This document shows, piece after piece, positions 34,377 to 47,200 of a stretch of 64,000 bases of DNA (the first letter of the stretch is position 1; each line of letters starts with the position of its first letter). The DNA is from Argopecten irradians (Eukaryota; Mollusca; Bivalvia; Pectinida; Pectinidae). The DNA is taken from contig NC_091149.1 of the NCBI RefSeq assembly GCF_041381155.1, positions 11,114,609-11,178,608 on the forward strand. Reading direction: 5' to 3'. A program made the translations under genes and the position numbers. The notes beneath the pieces were generated by a model that was given only the letters and a program-made list of their open reading frames with translations, ran no database searches and was not told the DNA's origin.

Positions 34377-35589
34377 TTGTTTTCCACCCCTTGTTAGAAT
34401 TGCGTTTACAGTACTGGTCTTTGAAAAATGTTTGTCTTGTGTAAAGTTACAGCATTGTAAGTCTATTTTTAAAATTCAGTAAAACTGCAGTAAAACATTA
34501 AAATGCTGTTACGATGAAATCATGTCATCAAAATCAAACAAAAGATTTCAAAGAGTTCCATATGTATTATATCTTATATGTGTAACAAATTACATAGGTT
34601 CTTGTAAAGCATTTTTAATCAGTGAATACATGGACATGTGTTTGAGTTTTGTCAGTAGGGGAGATAACTCCAAAATTGCAGGAAAGTTTGAGCACCAGCC
34701 AGCATTTTTTTGCAAAAAGTGATATGTTTTCAGAATATAGCTAAATGAGACATTCTTAGTAAAACTTTATGTACATCTACAATGTTTGTTTGTATAGCGG
34801 TGATCTACTTCTGGCTTTATATATTGAGAGAGAGAGAGAGATATCAATTTAAATATTTTCTATTTCAACATTTGGTTTTAGACTATAATACATGGCTTAC
34901 TATGTGAGTTTGTACAATAAATTCATGAAAGGCTAGTTCATGTTAGATAACATCAATCGGGAAAACTGGTCACATCAAACCATGATATAATATTTAAAAT
35001 TTGTGTTGATGCAAAAATTTCATGTCTGAATGAATACACTTAGCCAAGGGAAAATGCCTATAAACCGGAGGTCTCGCTGACTGTCAACAAAGACAAGGCA
35101 GTACAGTACATACTGTACAGTACATGTAGAACTTACATCTCTTGTCTTTGTTGGGGTTTTATTCAATGTTTGTAACTTGTATCCGTCCAGTGACTCAACA
35201 TCCTCCATTTTACGCATTTGGACGTGCTAAGGTAAGATGCTCAAGGAAAGCCAGAGTACCCAGAGAAACAAACATGGACCAGGAGTATCCAACAACTTAC
35301 TGTCCCACATTGGATTAAAATTGTGTGAATAACTCGAAGCCAGACCTGGTCTGTTAACATATTTAAAATTCTGAAAACCATGCCTGTTCTGTTTAAGACA
35401 AAATTGTTTAATGTCAATGCTAATAACCCTACTATAATACATTTGTATGTCATCAGTACATGGTATATGATCAAGGAAATCAAAATGACCTGACCAAGGA
35501 CGTATTTGAGAAAGATAAGTCACACTGGGTTTTGGGGGAATACATGGCAGGAGCTTTTGTGTTTAGGCACTGACCGTGACGTTGAGCGA

Positions 35590-36340
35590 CGACTGATTTT
35601 CCTTTGGTATCCGTCGGCGCTGCCTTTGATGTAGCTTACAGGTGCGAGGGTCACCGTCTTACAATGATATCAGAAGTGAACTATTTCCTAAAGCTAGGGA
35701 GATCATACAAAACTTTGATAATATGTCTACTTTGGATAAATTTACTGTGGTTGCAGCTGATAAAAGACTTTGGAAATTAACAGCTAAAACCTGCTCTGAA
35801 ATTTTGAAAAAAAACGCCGTGAATATATAAGTAATGCTGTCTACCTATGCTACTATTATTCTATTTGATACCTGTAAAACGAAACTGACATTATTTTGTA
35901 CATACTGTGCCTGTTTTACCATATGATTCTGAACGTAACGATTTTTTTTTTGCATCTTATTAACTGATGTGTATCTATAATAAATACACTTTGATGTGAG
36001 ATAAGCGAATTGTAGGTAGGGATGGACCCAATCACTACCGCTTGTCCCACTCACTAAAGCCATACATTTATTTAATACATTATATTTACTCAAGGAATCA
36101 CGTGTTGAAATAGGTGCAACATGTTCTTTTCTTAATACCTTTATAAATGTATGATATATTTTAAAGAGAAATGTACAATATTTTTTATGTAAATAAGTTT
36201 GACATTGACTTTTTAGGAGTAGTCTCTCATAAATCTTTTTAGGGTAGATTTTTTAAGATTTGTACCTTTTAATGTTTTAATATGATTGTAATCTTTGAAT
36301 GTGAGATGCTAATAAATTATCTTATCTTATCTTACATTCT
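35590..36340 (+). mobile_element. 5'-truncated non-LTR retrotransposon (LINE) 3' fragment
   Basis: The frame from 35642 (SYNDIRSELF, then NMSTLDKFTVV and TAKTCSEILKK) looks like the extreme C-terminus of LINE ORF2 proteins, after the reverse transcriptase. It is followed by about 450 bp of AT-rich non-coding sequence ending in GATGCTAATAAATTATC and a TTATC-type microsatellite tail, as expected for a LINE 3' end. The clade is not assigned. Confidence 0.6.
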
Positions 36341-37973
36341 GAAGCGGGCCGTCATTTCAGGAGCTGTCGTACTTTTTTAACACAAATTTAAGACATATCC
36401 TCCGTTCTTAAAGCAAGTGAGAAACGTTGTGAAATTTAAAAAAAAAACCTTTACAATGGTGTTTCGTTTGACTCGATAAGACAAGTATTTGTTGAGAAAA
36501 ATGGTTTTTATTTCCGGTTCTTAGCTAGATACACATAATTGCTGATTAGTATTACCATCAAATTCTGCGTTACACATGATATATCTATTATACATACCGT
36601 TACTTTTAATATTTACATCTATTTATGTTTATCTTTACCAACAAAAACAAATGTACAATGATGAATGTAAACATAAGCCATTATTTATTCTTAATCTTTT
36701 AGAAAAAAAATATGCAAGCTGTTGCCAACGAATGCGACTTAGAACCTCGAAATCTCTAACCAAATGCGCCTCTTAGTCAGGGTCACACAGATGCTTCTTT
36801 ATTTTCTACGCCTTACATCGGGGTGTCGTTTCGAGTTAATTCTACTGAAAATAGACTTATTTCTGCACATATATCAACAGCTGATAGTTATTACTTTAGA
36901 TGAATGAACAAAACACTTTAAATTATGAAAAATAACCAAAACCCTGATTCAGAAGGCTTATAATGTATAAATATTTGAATAATGGTTTTAAAAACAATTA
37001 GGTCCTTTTAATCTTCGATCACTTTTAAAATCAGTTTAACATCTCAGATCTTTCATTAACACACCAACCGGGAATTATAATTTATATCCCAATTGAGGGT
37101 GTGCAAAATATAAATTCTTAGGTATTGAATATAAACTGATCTCAGACAAAAAAAAAATCTCTTATAACTTGGAAAGATAAACTTTTCACATCTCTCATAT
37201 CCACTTGGACAAGAAGAAACCATTTTTTTACATAATACAACAGAGGTAGAATCAAATCTTTACTTATTATGTAAACCATGTATAAGTTTTCTAACTTATT
37301 TACAAAATACTTCATTACAAAGACAAACACTAGAATAGTTCAATTTGACCAAATTGTTTCCTCAATATATAAAGGGAATGGATGACTCAAATTCAAATTT
37401 TAAAAAAGGAATAAAACTCAAATTGCTCTTTTGAAACCTTCATGGATCTGAATAATCATATATATAAATCTATAATCATATTGTGTGTACAACGATAAGT
37501 TTATGAGTGAAATTTGCATGAAATATAATTTTTACATTCTTGTTTTAAACCACTGACTCTTTTCATTGATATATGGGTAAGTTATATTAAAATTATGCAT
37601 ACGCCTTTACATATTTGTACTACAATCATTATAATTACGTCTTAAAACGTATGTCAACAGACACATTTTTTCTAATTATGTGTTGTTTTTGTATGTTTTT
37701 TAATATAATAAAAGAAATAAAGTTTTGAAAAATATTTCGTTGTACTATTTGTAAATTCAATACCGCTGGTAGCATTATCACTGGCATAAATATTTAGCTT
37801 GCTATTTCATTACGTAACACGTGATGTCTCCGTTTGTAACGTCATCTCTGATTGGCTGGTATAACGGCATGATACTTAATAGAAAAAATTTCAAGACATG
37901 ATCTTAAATGATTTACATATCATAAATGATAATATTATTTAAGCATTGATGTCACTATTTTCTTTTAATTTCC

Positions 37974-38060
37974 TGGGTGGTATGAAAAACATTTTGTTTG
38001 CAAACTGTGTGAATTCACGTTTCTCACAAAAGTTTGCAAACAATTTTGTTCATAACCCGA
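37974..38060. repeat. Hairpin shared by both duplication units (copy 1)
   Basis: Arms around TTGTTTGCAAACT and AGTTTGCAAACAATTTTG, with GGTATGAA/TTCATAACC outer parts. The equivalent in unit 2 is 50732-50818, where the tip is TTGCGTAGCGGATTC. Confidence 0.7.
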
Positions 38061-38979
38061 TGAAATGGAAAAAAAGACATCAATTCTTATAATTAATTTC
38101 ATAATCTGTTTGTTAAAATAAAGTGTGTTTAAATATATTATTCTAGTGATTAATATTATATATATAACGACTTTTTCCTCGTTATAACGAGAAATTAAAA
38201 AAAAAATCCCTAACATAAAAATATGACCCCAATCGTCTTTTGTACCAATCGACTTTCATAGATATCACTGTTGCTTACGGCAAAGTAATCTCTCCTTCAG
38301 TGTACATATTGAGGCCTTGGGGCCTTTAGGGGTCATCATTATTAAATATCGATGACACTACATAGATAACTATTGTAGGAGTGTGACAGGTTAGTGTTTA
38401 GAAGAGGACAGTATACAAAACGTATTATACATATTATACGTAGTGTTAATTTATCGTCAGGATTTTATCATTGTAACGGTAGAATAATATATGGTTCTTC
38501 GGCGATAGTAATTTTAGATAAAAAAACATGAAGGGGAACTATAAAAAATGTATTAACTTTATTTTTAGTTTATCTTCACATGTTCGTGTAAATAACCGGT
38601 AAAATCTATAGACCATAAAAAAAAACCGCTTAGTCGTCCAGAAAATATGTTTGTTTGCTATATGAATTTGATTTTACACCGGATATCCTTTATTATATAT
38701 ATATGTAATAGTTCCCGTCAAATTAACAATAATACCTGGCTTCATAAAACAATACTCAAGAAAACTAAACAATACAACAAGCGCGAATCGACTTATTTTA
38801 AATAATGGCTTTAAATTTATGATTAGATTCTGTGAACATTGGCCTATAAATTGATTAAGTGGTAGTAAACATCTCTTATCGCATAACGTGTCCATAGCCA
38901 GATTTACATGTACCGTTCGAGGTGTACCATATGGTGATCACCTAATAGTAGACCTATCAGATACATGAATGTTCTCTTT

Positions 38980-39905
38980 CATCAGGGATAACTTAATATT
39001 TCAATTTTCACTTAAGTTGGACTCAATGAAACTACTTAAAAAATCCGGTTTCATCTGCCCATAAACTTGGGTATGAAATTGAGTATCTTAACATCGGTTT
39101 TCGCGCAAGAAAATACTTTATCTAGACCTACTTTTGCCTAAGAAGGTCTACATGTAGCTTCCTACAAGGCCTAGATCTAAACAGCGGTGGTTTAAAAATG
39201 TGCAAATATTACGGACAGATTTCTACAATTTTAAAAGCATTTTTATGAACTCTCCTTTTACTGACTCCTGTGTATCGTTCGAGTCAGCAACATACTACCG
39301 AAGAAAAATAAAATGTGCCATGTCCCTGTGACTGTGTGACGTGTGTCAAAACAAAGGTTAGATCGTCTCAGTTACAAACAAATGATGAAGAATAAACGGC
39401 GATAAGAAATACTTTATAAAAGTCAATGAGTGTTGATTTACCTTTAATCAGTTGTTTAACTTGTATTAAGTCTAAAGGCTACATAAACCACTAGAACCTT
39501 TCCGTTCCCATCACGTTACGGCGACTCTCCATTTTGAATCGAGCGGGAGACAACCGTATCACACAGTATAGGCATTTTCCATCCGCATCTTCGGCGGACT
39601 ATTTTTGCAATCACTTCTAAATCTATTTTATGTTTCATGTGAATAACATTGATAATAAAGTTGTTTCTAAATAAATGTATGACAAATTGTAATATTTGCG
39701 CTATTTATTTTTAATTAGTTGTATTCTAATGACGCACTCTTTTTTCTTACGTCTCTCGTTGTACAAGCCCATAAACTTTTTTTAAACAAAAATCAACAGA
39801 AATCTAATACAATTAAATTGCAGTTCATTCAATTTGTTTCAAGAGCAACTAAATTCATTACCCCATGAAATCGACCAAAGCAAGATTCAATCCTTAATTG
39901 AACTG
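38980..39905. other. Unit-2-specific insertion
   Basis: This stretch replaces the SINE and family-B copy seen at 17399-18230 in unit 1. No gene. Its part 39590-39770 matches 61790-61990 in inverted orientation, and 39830-39900 matches 61665-61740 directly. Confidence 0.5.
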
Positions 39906-40579
39906 TGAATTTATCTTGTTAGTGTTTTAAATAACAGATTACTGGAGACTATCTAATTATAGTATAGTTATCGAATCTTAATTCTAATTCATACACAATT
40001 TGCAAAGACATCAAAAAGGCGAAAACCATCTAGCAAAGCAAACCATGAGTTGGAGTTGATCGACTGTTATCTATATATAGAGAGACCGTGTGAGCGAGCG
40101 GTCAAAAATGGAAAATATGGGATATTATGCAAAGTTATAACTATAATTATAATTCAAAGGGAAATCGTTTTAGAATGTAATATTCCCTTTGGTTGTCATC
40201 TGAGCATGCACAGTGGGCGATTTCACACAGTACACGTGCTTATTATGGTGGTGATGATTCGATTGAAGGATTATATAAGAAAAGTGACAATTTGGAAACA
40301 TTCATACTTTGGCTTATTGAGATTGGATTATCATTCATTTTTCAAGGTAAATATTGCATGAAATATGAAAACGGGTTAATTTGACTTGTGCAAGGATACT
40401 ACGTTTTCAAGTGACTTACATCGTTGGAAATGAGGTGACAAATATAAAAAAGGTCAAATTTTGCAATAATAGAGAAATTTGACATTGGAGAAATGTTTAC
40501 TTATAACATATTTTTGCAGGTATTAATGTAGGAAAATATATGTAAAGCATGAAGTTGACATATCTAACATGACTATTTG

Positions 40580-40945
40580 TAAAGATGCTCCACCGCCGAC
40601 AGAGCATAAATGATATTCATCATTTGAAAAAATAATTGGTGTTTAATCGTGTATATATATATGTCTAATTAACACAAAAAATAATATAAAATAATTTATT
40701 TTGCCTTTGGTGCATGCGCAACCCGTACCCATTCATTATAGGATATAATACCACGGATTTTTTTTTCATGATGCAATTAATTACGAGTACTTTTTAATAT
40801 TTTGAACTTAAAGTAACATTAGAAGCTCAAACTTTTCAATGTTGGTAATGGAGTAAAGTAAATAACTGAATACAAATACTAAATCGTCTGCTCCTGTTTT
40901 TGATAGTGAAAAAAAATATCATTTGTCAGCGGTGGAGCATCTTTA
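40580..40945 (-). mobile_element. MITE family A, copy 4 (full length)
   Basis: 366 bp from AAAGATGCTCCACCGCCGAC to GTCAGCGGTGGAGCATCTTT, terminal inverted repeats almost perfect. Unit 1 lacks it: there the flanks join as ACTATTGTTAACTATTTT, giving an empty site with a TA/TTAA-type target. Confidence 0.9.
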
Positions 40946-41145
40946 ACTATTTTAATATTCTGGTGCATATTGATCGATACCTCACATGCTGGATGGCATA
41001 TATATCTATGATAACGTCGATAGCAAAGGTACATCCTTATACACAAGGATGTTGCAGGCAGTACCGTTGTGATCACTGGTGACTGAGTAAGGAAAAAGAA
41101 ACACTAGTGAATTTGAATCTGACGATTTGTTGTAACCAAAAAAGC

Positions 41146-41206
41146 ATGAAGTCGATAATTTTATTATTTCTTGAGAGTGGGATATCCTTTATCGCTCTGA
41201 CTGAAG
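41146..41206 (+). CDS. Lectin gene 2, exon 1: signal peptide
   Basis: Identical to exon 1 of copy 1 except that the last complete codon is GAA (Glu) instead of GCA (Ala), next to the likely signal-peptidase site. The donor is AAG/GTAGGT. The 5' flank is conserved with copy 1 back to about 40966, just after the MITE. Confidence 0.85.
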
Positions 41207-44200
41207 GTAGGTAAAAATTGAAATAAGAATAACATGCTTGTGTGACATATTCTATGAAATGCTATCCTTGATGTTATGGAACGAGTTTAGTGTTAGATGT
41301 TATTTTAATAAATAGTTGTACGTTAATAGCAAGATGAAGTTTCTTAAGATCGATTTGTCGATGTATATAATTGTATTCACATCTACTGTTTTATTTTGAA
41401 AACGGTTTTGATTATATGCACAATTTCTTATACATCAACATTTTGTGATTCTATATGTATAATTTAATTTCATTCATATCACTATGATCTTTGATATATA
41501 AACGGTTATTTGACTTGTCTGTGAATGGCTGATAAGTATTAATATATATTTATGTAGGTGCCGTAATTTTTATACTCACGAATCAAAAAGAGCTTTTAAT
41601 ATTTTATAAACCATTATAACGTGTCAATGTGTTGAGGATTATAATACTTTCAATGCATAGTGCTTCATTTTATAAATACAAACAAGAGCTGAAAATTATC
41701 TTTAGCAATACTGTCACAAATCATTATATTTACATCTTAAATGCAGTGACAGGAATAAATACGGTCAGACCATGAAGTCTACAACTTCATTTAACATTTT
41801 ATTTTGTTATACCCCTGTAAAAATAGTTCCTATATGAACTCTATTAACAAAAATCCCAATAAATGAACTGTTCCGCGAAGCGGAAAATCGACTGTTAAAA
41901 CGTGCTGTTGGACCAGAGTGACGCCACAATGGGGTATTACAAATCAGTAATAGACTGGGTTTGCGGGCAACATATAATTTGTCGGACTCTCAAACAAACT
42001 GTTGCCCTGTTGAAGAAAGATTACAGTACCAATATTTATCATATCATACTGGTTGCAAATATTCAAGACAAAACAACTGAATATGTTTTAACAAATTTTG
42101 AAATTATGTAAGTCTTTAAAATCATTAAAAGAAACGTCAAATATCGCTTTCATTTTACCTGAATTTTACTCAGCAATCGCTATTTCCAGACCTCATACAT
42201 TTCGACAACTGTGTGTTAGCCAACTGTACTGTAAATGGTACAGACTACCGATCCTCGGAATGTTAGCATAAAGCTTCATCGTTGTTTCAATTCTTTGATA
42301 AATTCAACCATAGATAGCAAACAGGACTTATCAGTCCTCTGAGCTGTATCGTGTTACTAGAAATTTGTCGTTTTGGTTAAACTTATCCAACGCATCATAA
42401 AGGGAGTGGGACGATTGGTTCTCCCGTTGTCAGTATAATGTGACCGGGTGGGGTGTGTTGCTTGGTGTCTTCGGCGGCATGCTTCAGTGATATATCACTA
42501 TAGAAAAGAACAAAACATGACTATAGAAAAGAACAAAACATGAATATACCACAGCCTCCCAAAACACGCATTGAACACTACATACACGCTAAGCACCGCA
42601 TACATGGGAGGCCTTCATTACACGACCATGGCTGTTAATAGGACGTTAACTTTATCAAACAAGCAAATTCAATGTAATTATGCACCATATCTTATCCATT
42701 TGCACGCAACGCAAATGTTACAAGCGGACAACATAACGTTGCTGACACAACATGTAAACAATACGACGTCATTGGGATGTACATTTTGATATTGTAGCCC
42801 AACGAGATAAATAGAAATATTCTACATTTGTCTTTACACACGTACATGTACATATATATTCAAACCTATATTGATACATTATTCTGCGATCATACTATCT
42901 GTTCTGAAAACAGTAACCGTGCCTGATGTCTTTTTTAAAATAAAATCAAAAAAATATAATACTACGTGCATCTTTCATATTCTTTTTAATCTTTAATTAG
43001 TGAAGCATAAATGTGTTACATTAGATTATACATATATTCCTTGTATGTAACTTTTTAGCTAGAGAATCGCGGCTAATTAGAATACATTAACTGGTGTCAG
43101 TTGGCATAGCTTAGACCAAAACTAGAGACGTAAAAATATAATAAATATAATATTCCTTGTTTCTTGACGAATAACAATTGTGTTTCATCTCGTCAGATGA
43201 AACTTGTTCACGAGTGCGTATAAAAATATCACACTTTCATTGAAATATATATGTTAATCATCAAGAAACAACGGATATCTACTTTATAAAAACATCAACA
43301 ATCTGTGACAGAATATAAATTAAGGATGAAAACCTTCTGTGAATACAAATTAAAGTAACAAAATCCAATGGATTTGTTGCCTGCACAACACGTTTCAGAT
43401 CTTTTCAGACAATATTTTGCCAAAACATTACCTAAACTCACAGAAGCGTGGAAAAAAACATTGTCTGAATATCTACAGGCGTGTGAAAGCGCTGCAGGAC
43501 ATTTGTCTTTATTTTTTTCCATTTCACATGAACTCGAACTGTTTTCACTATAGCTTAAGTATCATTGTCAGTGATTGCTTGTTTATTTCGTATTGGAATT
43601 GATCAATATGAGTTCATTGTCACTACTTTCATAAAGTAACGTTATATTTACCAAAAAAAAAAAAAAAAAAAAAAAATAAACATTATTATTTCGTTCCTAC
43701 CTACACGTGTAATACTGACTGGTCTAGGACAATACACTAATGTCGCCTGAGGCTGTATTACAAGGCTACCAATACATTAAAGCCTTGTGACGTCACAGAC
43801 TTAGCAGTTTTTAAACATTTCTTTTGGTTTTTTTCAGAAACAAGGCTGGATTTAGTTTAAAAGACAAAAACAACGAATTTTTTTTTTTCATGTATTTTGA
43901 ATTGACTTGCAGTCCCGTTTTCTTTCGAATTGATCACAAGATGGCGGAAAAATCAATGTAATGAGAATTGCAATAAAACGTCGAGGTATTTCATACGTGG
44001 ATATGAAGGATATGGATATTCTACCCTCGGGATCTCAAAATGTTGTAAAATCCTCGACAAGATATCCTTATCGTCCATATCCACATAAAAAGCACTTTGT
44101 GAAGCCGAGGGTAGAATATCCTTATCCTTCATATTACATATGAAAAAGACTTATAATATATAATGGAGAATTAGGCATATATTTACCAGTAATTATCAGT

Positions 44201-47200
44201 ATTACAACCACCACACTCAGAGGAACTCATGCTAGAGTTTTCTAGTTTAAGCATATAATAGACACTAATGTAACAATGAGTATACTTATAAACGTTAGAC
44301 GTTGATAATGGACCTCTGAACTACTTCAGCTTTTAAACAATATATGTAAAAGATAGAGTATAACTAGATCAAAGGTATATCATGGCTAGGAGCTCTATCA
44401 AGATCAAAGCATAACCAGAGCATATCCATTCTTAAAGCTGAGGAATATTGATTACAATTATCCGTTTTGCTATATACATTTTTGTGTTGATATGAAAAAG
44501 TTTTACGAACCAGTGTCATCAATAACTTAGGCTTAAAGGAATTTGATATTTTCATTAAAGATGCTCCACCGCTGACAAATGGTATTTTTTCACTATCAGA
44601 CAGGATCAACGTTTGGGTTTTTCTTTGTTACAAAAGTTACTTACTTTACACCATTCTCACCATTGGAAAGTTTGAGCTTCTAATTTTACTTCAAGATAAA
44701 AATATTAGAAATAATAAATTGCACCCTGAAAAAAATCCGTGGTACTATGTTCTATACAGAATGAAGTTCTGACTGCGCAAGCACAAAAGCAAAATAAATT
44801 ATTTTATATGATTTTTTTGTGTTGATTAGACATATATATATATATACGATTAAACACCAATTGTTCAAATGATGAGTATCATTTATGGTCTGTCGGCGGT
44901 GGAGCTACAACTTTAAGAAAGCACTAGCGAAGTTAAGGAAAGTTCATTTACTTAAGATTTATTCCGTATAACTTATGTAATGATTTCCTATCGATAATTT
45001 GAAGTTCTTAAAAAATACAGAATGGTGATGAAACTTGACCTAGTTTTGCGTGTTTTATATATTTGTTTAATGTTCTAAACGTTGTATTTAAGAAATCACA
45101 ACTATGTAAATTCGAGGATGTTGGTGAGGTATAAAGTATTACTACATGTTTTTGAAGCGAAATATATAATGTCTTACGGTGAATATAAAAGCGATATGGA
45201 CCTAATTCACTCCAGTGAAAATCTCATTTAGCTAATTGCCTCATTATTTTTTTGCATAAAAATAACGTCATAGTATAGAAATATGAAGTTATGCTCACAA
45301 AACTACAACTGAATAATCGCAAGGACAAATAAATCTGAATAACCTTTGATGGAACTAGTAGTGATGATCTTCTGTAAATTGAAGCTAAAAAAACAAATGA
45401 ATTAAATGAAATATTTCTTGTGTCTGTATGAATGGCATTAATATTTCATTTCTACTCTAGTTTTGCATTTGATTTAAATTTTACTTACTTTATGATTTTA
45501 TTTTCTTCATGTCTAACATCAATACGTTTTCTAAGCACTAGTTCAATGGTTCTAATCAAGTTATTTAAAATATACAATATAATTTGACTGGGCATTTTTA
45601 AAAGATGAATATTGTTTAATAAATACTTTCTGCTTGTCTGTGAAGCTAGGCTGCTTTATTTGATTTATGACACGCATGGACGCCTTTATTATATTTATAG
45701 AAATAATATTTTAAGAACATAAATATTAACCAGCGACAGACTCCAGATGGCATGCCTGAAAATATCTACCATATAATCTAGTCTTCTGAAAGTCCGGCGT
45801 TGAATACATTGCTTTTCAGCTAATCTTTTTACTACAAACCGGAATAAACCCATAGAAAAAAGGGTGTTTGCGTTTAAAAACAGTATCATTGATTCATAAA
45901 ATAGTAATGCTCCCATCTAAATTCTACTATTAGGCCTTTCAATAGCTAAATTTATATTATTTCATTGTATCTTTTTTTTTCGACATTTGCCATATTATTT
46001 TAGCTGTAAATGCAATTTCTTCTCATTTCAATGTCTGATGACAATTTGATTTTACTTTGCTTACTCATGACGCTTATTTAAAGATGTTCCAATGCTGAGA
46101 AATTACATTTTTTCTCTTCAAAATCAAAAGCAGGCGAATTAGAATTTTTCTTCAATAAAAAAGTTACATACTTTACATCATTACCATTGTAAAATTTAAG
46201 CTTCTGATTTTACTTCAAGATAGGAATATAAAAAAGAACTAATTGCATCCCAAAAATATCCATTGCACTATGCCATATATGGAAAGAGGTACTGATTGTT
46301 CATGTACACTGAACCAAAAGCAAAATAAATATTCCTTATGTATTTTGTAATAGTTAGACACGTACATTCATGATTAAACATCAGTCATTATTAAATGATG
46401 GGTATCGTTTATGCTCTATCCGCGGTGGAGCATTTTTAGGTCAATCGGCCATGTATGTAGAATGACATTGTTAGCTTTTTGTGCGTGACGTGTGTGAGAC
46501 TGTGAGACATCTTTAAAACATACCTCTATGAATCTTATCGTCATGAAAACACGCCTTTCTGAATAATACCACTACTTGGTTGATTGTCTGATTGATTATG
46601 CATACAGTCATATCAACAGCTAAGATCCCATGTGTAAAATGCACTGAGTGTGCGAATTTCATTTCAGAATATTTTAATCGTCTGATGTTAAAGACAACAG
46701 TGTTTGAATATTCGTGTTGTGGTCGCTATCTCACTGAAGCATGCCGCCAAGAGAAAAAATAAATTTCTTCGGTGATGGAGCATCTTTAAAAATACGAAAT
46801 TACGTACATCTAGTAATCAGTTTCTTAGTTTTGTTTATTCTAAAACATTTAAAGATGCTCCATCGCTGACAAATGGTATTTTTCATTATCAAATCCTTCA
46901 GTTACAACAGTTACTAACTTTACCCCATTACCACCATTGAAAAGTTTGAATTTAGAAGAGCATGTTATATACATGATGACGTCCTACACCTGTCTTATCC
47001 GACACATCACCAACACTGACTTTACCGACACCTGTTTTATACGACATATTACAAACACTGACTTTACCTGACTAAATATTAATAGTTTCCACTAATTTAG
47101 CTATAGTTTTCATATTTTTAATTACGATTGGTCTTGTTTATTTCAGGGCTTAAAGCCAAGTTTTTCTGTGAAGATGATACCAAAACTGTTAACATTACAT

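Larger units (their letters stand above)
31200..36519. other. 5.3 kb insertion downstream of lectin gene 1 (unit 1 only)
   Basis: Unit 2 passes from the 3' flank (about 48770) to the block equivalent to 36520 (49078) with only about 300 bp between. The extra DNA in unit 1 is all repeat-like: tandem arrays, a CT-rich dispersed element, a MITE and a LINE 3' end. No gene of its own was found. Confidence 0.7.
16943..38651 (+). repeat. Segmental duplication, unit 1 (carries lectin gene copy 1)
   Basis: The left edge TTTACACCGGATATCC at about 16943 recurs at about 38673. The right edge around 38640 (GTCGTCCAGAAAATATG) recurs at about 52180. Matching blocks run in the same order throughout both units: 16943-17285/38673-38975, 18480-19080/39905-40575, 20130-20400/40966-41220, 22545-25500/42095-45060, 27990-31190/47100-48770 and 36520-38650/49078-52190. 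The duplication is therefore direct and head-to-tail. Unit 1 carries several extra insertions. Confidence 0.88.
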
